Shown here in pieces: positions 61,585 through 64,000 of a stretch of DNA of 64,000 bases. The position numbers were made by a program, and so were the translations under genes. Every line of letters starts with the position of its first letter. The stretch's first letter is position 1. The notes under the pieces are model-generated. The model did no database searches and had not been told where the DNA came from. It worked only from the letters and a program-made list of their open reading frames with translations. This stretch comes from Microbacteriaceae bacterium VKM Ac-2854 (GTDB lineage: Bacteria; Actinomycetota; Actinomycetes; Actinomycetales; Microbacteriaceae): NCBI GenBank assembly GCA_013205085.1, contig JABMLH010000003.1, positions 1 through 64,000 on the forward strand, read 5' to 3'.

Positions 61585-62979
61585 TCACACGCGCGGGGCG
61601 CTCCTCTGCGACCGGGCACGCTGCGCAGCCATCAGCCCATCGAACTCCTCCCGCCACGAGGCGCTGAGGGCGATGCCCTCGCTCTCGGCCTCCTCCGTCG
61701 AGAGTTCGACGGGGAAGCCGAACGTGTCGTAGAGCGTGAAGAGTTCGTGGCCCGTCACGGTGCCTCCCGCGTACCCGCGCAGCTGCTTCAGCCCCTTGCG
61801 GAGGGTGCGTCGGAACGCCTGCTCCTCCTTCGAGAGCACGCGCTGCACGTACTCCGCGTGCTCGCGCACCTCCGGGAAGTGCTGTTCGTAGATGCCGGCG
61901 ATGGTCGGCACGATGTCGGGGAAGAAGTTCTCCTCCAGGCCGAGATCGAACGCGAAGCGGACGGCGCGCCGGATGAGCCGACGCATCACGTATCCCTGCG
62001 CCTTATTGCTGGGCAGCACACCGTCGACCGCGAGGAAGGTCGCGCCGCGGAGGTGATCGGCGATCACCCGCATCGCTCGGGTCTCGTCCTCGTAACTCTT
62101 CCCGGAGAGCTCCTGCAGCCGCTCGACGATCGGCCAGAGCAGCCCGATCCGGAAGACGTCGGGGCTGTCCATCGCGGCGGCAGCGATGCGCGCCAGGCCG
62201 CCGCCGTAGTCGACGTTACGACGCGGCAGCGGCTCGAAGCCGGTCTCGGTGCGTCGGTATTGCATAAAGACGGAGTTGCCGAGTTCGATGAAGCGGCCGC
62301 AGTCGCAGTTCTGGTGGCAGAACCGCCCGTAGGCGGGATCGTGCTGCACATTCGGGAAGAGGTAGAACATCTCCGTGTCCGGCCCGCCGGGTTCACCGGT
62401 GGGCATCTGATCGGCCGAGCCGCCGCGACACCACCAGTTCTTCTTGCTGTAGAAGGCGATGCGCGCGCCTGCCGTGCCGACCGCCGCCGCGTTCTCCTCC
62501 GTGCCGACGTCGACCTGTTCGCTGCTGACCCCGGCCTCGGTGAAGAGCCGCGTCCAGATCTGCGCGGCCTCCTCATCCTTCGGGATGCCGTGCACCGGGT
62601 CGCCGCTGAAACAGGAGACGTAGATCCGCGCGGGATCCAGGCCCACCTTCTCGGTCAGGAAGGTCCAGACCTGCGGGATCTGCTCCTGCTTGAAGTAGTC
62701 GCCCAGGCTCCAGTTGCCGAGCATCTCGAAGAAGGTGGTGTGCCGGTTGTCACCGACCTCCTCGATGTCCTGCACCCGGAGGCAGGTCTGGCTGTCCGCG
62801 AGCCGAGTGCCGGCCGGATGCTCCGCGCCGAGCAGGTAGGGCAGCAGCGGCTGCATCCCGCTGCCTGTGAACAGGGTGCTCGGGTCGTCGTGGGGCACCA
62901 GTGGCGCTCGCGGGATGACGACATGGCCGTTCTCGGCCATGAAGTCGAGGAACACGCGGCGGATCTCGTCAGCAGTCAC
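61585..62979 (-). CDS. AlaRS-like catalytic-domain protein without editing domain
   Basis: A 464-aa class II synthetase-like protein matching only the N-terminal catalytic and tRNA-binding part of alanyl-tRNA synthetase: TADEIRRVFLDFMAENGH, LFTGSGMQPLLPYLLG, FEMLGNWSLGDYFKQEQI, NSVFMQY and motif 3-like DYGGGLARIAAAAM. Full AlaRS is about 880 aa; the editing and C-Ala domains are absent. It has an extra cysteine cluster (FCHQNCDCGRF) not typical of AlaRS. Start: the GTG at 62979 fits the family N-terminus; a GTG at 63048 would add 23 residues. It may be an accessory aminoacylating enzyme rather than the housekeeping AlaRS. Confidence 0.82.
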   Translation of the reverse strand: MTADEIRRVFLDFMAENGHVVIPRAPLVPHDDPSTLFTGSGMQPLLPYLLGAEHPAGTRLADSQTCLRVQDIEEVGDNRHTTFFEMLGNWSLGDYFKQEQIPQVWTFLTEKVGLDPARIYVSCFSGDPVHGIPKDEEAAQIWTRLFTEAGVSSEQVDVGTEENAAAVGTAGARIAFYSKKNWWCRGGSADQMPTGEPGGPDTEMFYLFPNVQHDPAYGRFCHQNCDCGRFIELGNSVFMQYRRTETGFEPLPRRNVDYGGGLARIAAAAMDSPDVFRIGLLWPIVERLQELSGKSYEDETRAMRVIADHLRGATFLAVDGVLPSNKAQGYVMRRLIRRAVRFAFDLGLEENFFPDIVPTIAGIYEQHFPEVREHAEYVQRVLSKEEQAFRRTLRKGLKQLRGYAGGTVTGHELFTLYDTFGFPVELSTEEAESEGIALSASWREEFDGLMAAQRARSQRSAPRV

Positions 62980-63088
62980 ATCGATCGCGGATCGTGGCTT
63001 CGGGATGAAACGCCCGATACGCGCTCCCTTCCCGACCTTGTCTAGCACCGCCGGGCGTCGTTACGATAGGCGGATTACGAGGGGGACG

Positions 63089-63115
63089 CGCACCTGAGGC
63101 GCCTCGCCAGGTGCG
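63089..63115. other. inverted repeat in the AlaRS-like leader
   Basis: CGCACCTG pairs with CAGGTGCG around an 11-base centre that itself contains GAGGCGCCTC. It lies between the AlaRS-like gene and the phosphoesterase gene, both on the minus strand. It could terminate the latter or regulate the former. No T-box specifier could be recognised. Confidence 0.4.
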
Positions 63116-63179
63116 ACTCCTGGGTCCTCCACCACTGACTCGGCGCCGCCGGGAGCGGGTGACCACCCATCCGCTTCGT

Positions 63180-64000
63180 CTACTCGGTCTGTTCCGGGGC
63201 TCCGCGCGAGCTGAACAGGCTCTCGCCGTGCTGCTTCAGCGCGTTGTACGCACCCTCGAACGTCGTGGGCACCGGGTCCTCCGCGTCGCCGTACCGAGCC
63301 AGCAACAGCCCCATCAGGGCGGTGGCCGGCGGGCTCAGCGGCTTGTCCTTGTTCGCGTGAGCGGGATGCGGCGGCACCTCCTCCGCGTTCGCGGGGAGGT
63401 ACTGCGGCGATGTCGTCGGCCAGTCGCTGCTCTGTCGCGGGACGTCGAGATTGATCACGCCGAACATGTCGTTGGCGACCTCATCGCGTTTGGTCAACGC
63501 GGCGAGGCCGTGCCGACGCGACATCGTCTTGATCACCGAGCCGTGATGCATCTCCTGGTGCAGGATCGTGCCCGCCTTGGTGTAGGCCGAGACGGCGATC
63601 GCAGGCACCCGGCAGCCGAGACGGTCGAACTCGAAGCCCATCTCGCCGGCTCCCGAGTCGTCGGGCGGTGTCGTCGCCGGTGGCGCAACGTGATCGTAGA
63701 GCCCGCCGTGCTCGTCGAAGGTGATGAACAGCATGGTGTTCATCGCGTTGGAGCCCTTCTCGCTCGCGCTCTCGCGGACGGCGCTGTAGATCTGGTGCAG
63801 CAGCAGCTCACCCGCACGGACGTCGGAGACGGCGCCGTCGAGGATCAGCGTGCCCTCGACCTCGTTCTCCCGGACGTGCCCGGTCGGCGGGTGCATGTCG
63901 TTGTGGTTGTAGACCAACCGCGGCTCGATGAAGGAGTACTCCGGCAGGTTCCCGGTTCGGACATCGTCGTAGAACTGCTCCATCGTGGCGAAGTTCGTCT
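63180..64000 (-). CDS. phosphoesterase (phospholipase C-like), 5' end beyond window
   Basis: The C-terminal 273 or so residues of a PF04185-type phosphoesterase (non-haemolytic phospholipase C/acid phosphatase group). Metal-site sequences are FIEPRLVYNHNDMHPPTGHV, MLFITFDEHGGLYDHVAPPA and the substrate-side RLGCRVPAIAVSAYT. The frame is open to the window end and continues beyond, so the first Met at 63983 is internal. Usually exported and active on phosphate esters or phospholipids; the signal peptide is out of view. Confidence 0.85.
   Translation of the reverse strand, partial: TNFATMEQFYDDVRTGNLPEYSFIEPRLVYNHNDMHPPTGHVRENEVEGTLILDGAVSDVRAGELLLHQIYSAVRESASEKGSNAMNTMLFITFDEHGGLYDHVAPPATTPPDDSGAGEMGFEFDRLGCRVPAIAVSAYTKAGTILHQEMHHGSVIKTMSRRHGLAALTKRDEVANDMFGVINLDVPRQSSDWPTTSPQYLPANAEEVPPHPAHANKDKPLSPPATALMGLLLARYGDAEDPVPTTFEGAYNALKQHGESLFSSRGAPEQTE

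Noticed and set aside
63066-63135. A possible tRNA-like structure near the AlaRS-like leader, with CCACCA at its plus-strand end
   Set aside because: No T-loop consensus, no proper anticodon stem and the arms do not make a cloverleaf; only a simple inverted repeat is supported.

Overview
The window is high-GC, densely packed bacterial DNA from an actinobacterium, most likely of the Microbacteriaceae (order Micrococcales). The lineage markers are RbpA, the mycothiol ligase MshC, the PafB/PafC WYL pair, a HelY-type helicase, a 13E12-type HNH protein, an F420-type nitroreductase-fold protein, a non-CCA-encoding tRNA-Leu(GAG), and wide use of ATGA/GTGA-coupled starts. No genus is assigned. There is no rRNA operon, CRISPR array, intact prophage or replication origin.

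Layout. 1-3.3 kb: the tail of an IS481-like transposase, a CmtR-type Cd/Pb repressor coupled to a cation-efflux protein, then an esterase, a RibD-like reductase and a flavodoxin. 3.4-11.9 kb: a dormancy/hypoxia-like cluster with a DUF1003 protein, a 4-TM protein, a four-domain universal stress protein translationally coupled to phosphoketolase, a DevS/DosS-like double-GAF kinase coupled to a DevR/DosR-like regulator, and an Asp23 protein. Two exactly inverted 15-bp DevR-box-like sites precede the stress-protein operon, and a third precedes the Asp23 gene. 12-13.8 kb: gene debris (alcohol dehydrogenase remnant, tyrosine-recombinase remnant, att-like direct repeats) before an HNH/DUF222 gene. 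15.2-20.6 kb: an MFS exporter with a divergent TetR, and an AraC/VOC/UvrA-like resistance operon. 20.7-26.1 kb: a complete mevalonate operon (mvk-mvaD-pmk-mvaA-mvaS) with every junction overlapping.

26-43.7 kb is mostly housekeeping: S9 peptidase, Nudix, SDR, NfeD/SPFH/GDPD, rbpA, a GIY-YIG gene whose 3' end runs into repeats, lnt-helY, tatAC-pafCB, an FKBP lipoprotein, trmI and a HAD phosphatase. 43.8-49.9 kb: PAC2, an aldo/keto reductase, a hairpin-repeat array, mshC, uppP, an M20 peptidase and tRNA-Leu. 49.9-54 kb holds two regulator/enzyme pairs (TetR/epoxide hydrolase and MarR/quinone oxidoreductase), each with two palindromic operators, plus an F420-type protein. 54-64 kb: a Gfo/Idh plus sugar-isomerase pair, a large TPR-like protein, an APC permease, a membrane-anchored esterase, an editing-domain-less AlaRS-like protein and a partial phosphoesterase.

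The strongest candidate for an undescribed system is the 3.8-12.1 kb cluster. A putative haem GAF kinase and DevR-type regulator sit beside stress-protein/phosphoketolase and Asp23 genes that carry matching boxes, suggesting a hypoxia or redox regulon built around phosphoketolase. Other notable items are the catalytic-domain-only AlaRS paralogue, the hairpin-forming intergenic repeats and the repeat-derived tail on the GIY-YIG protein.
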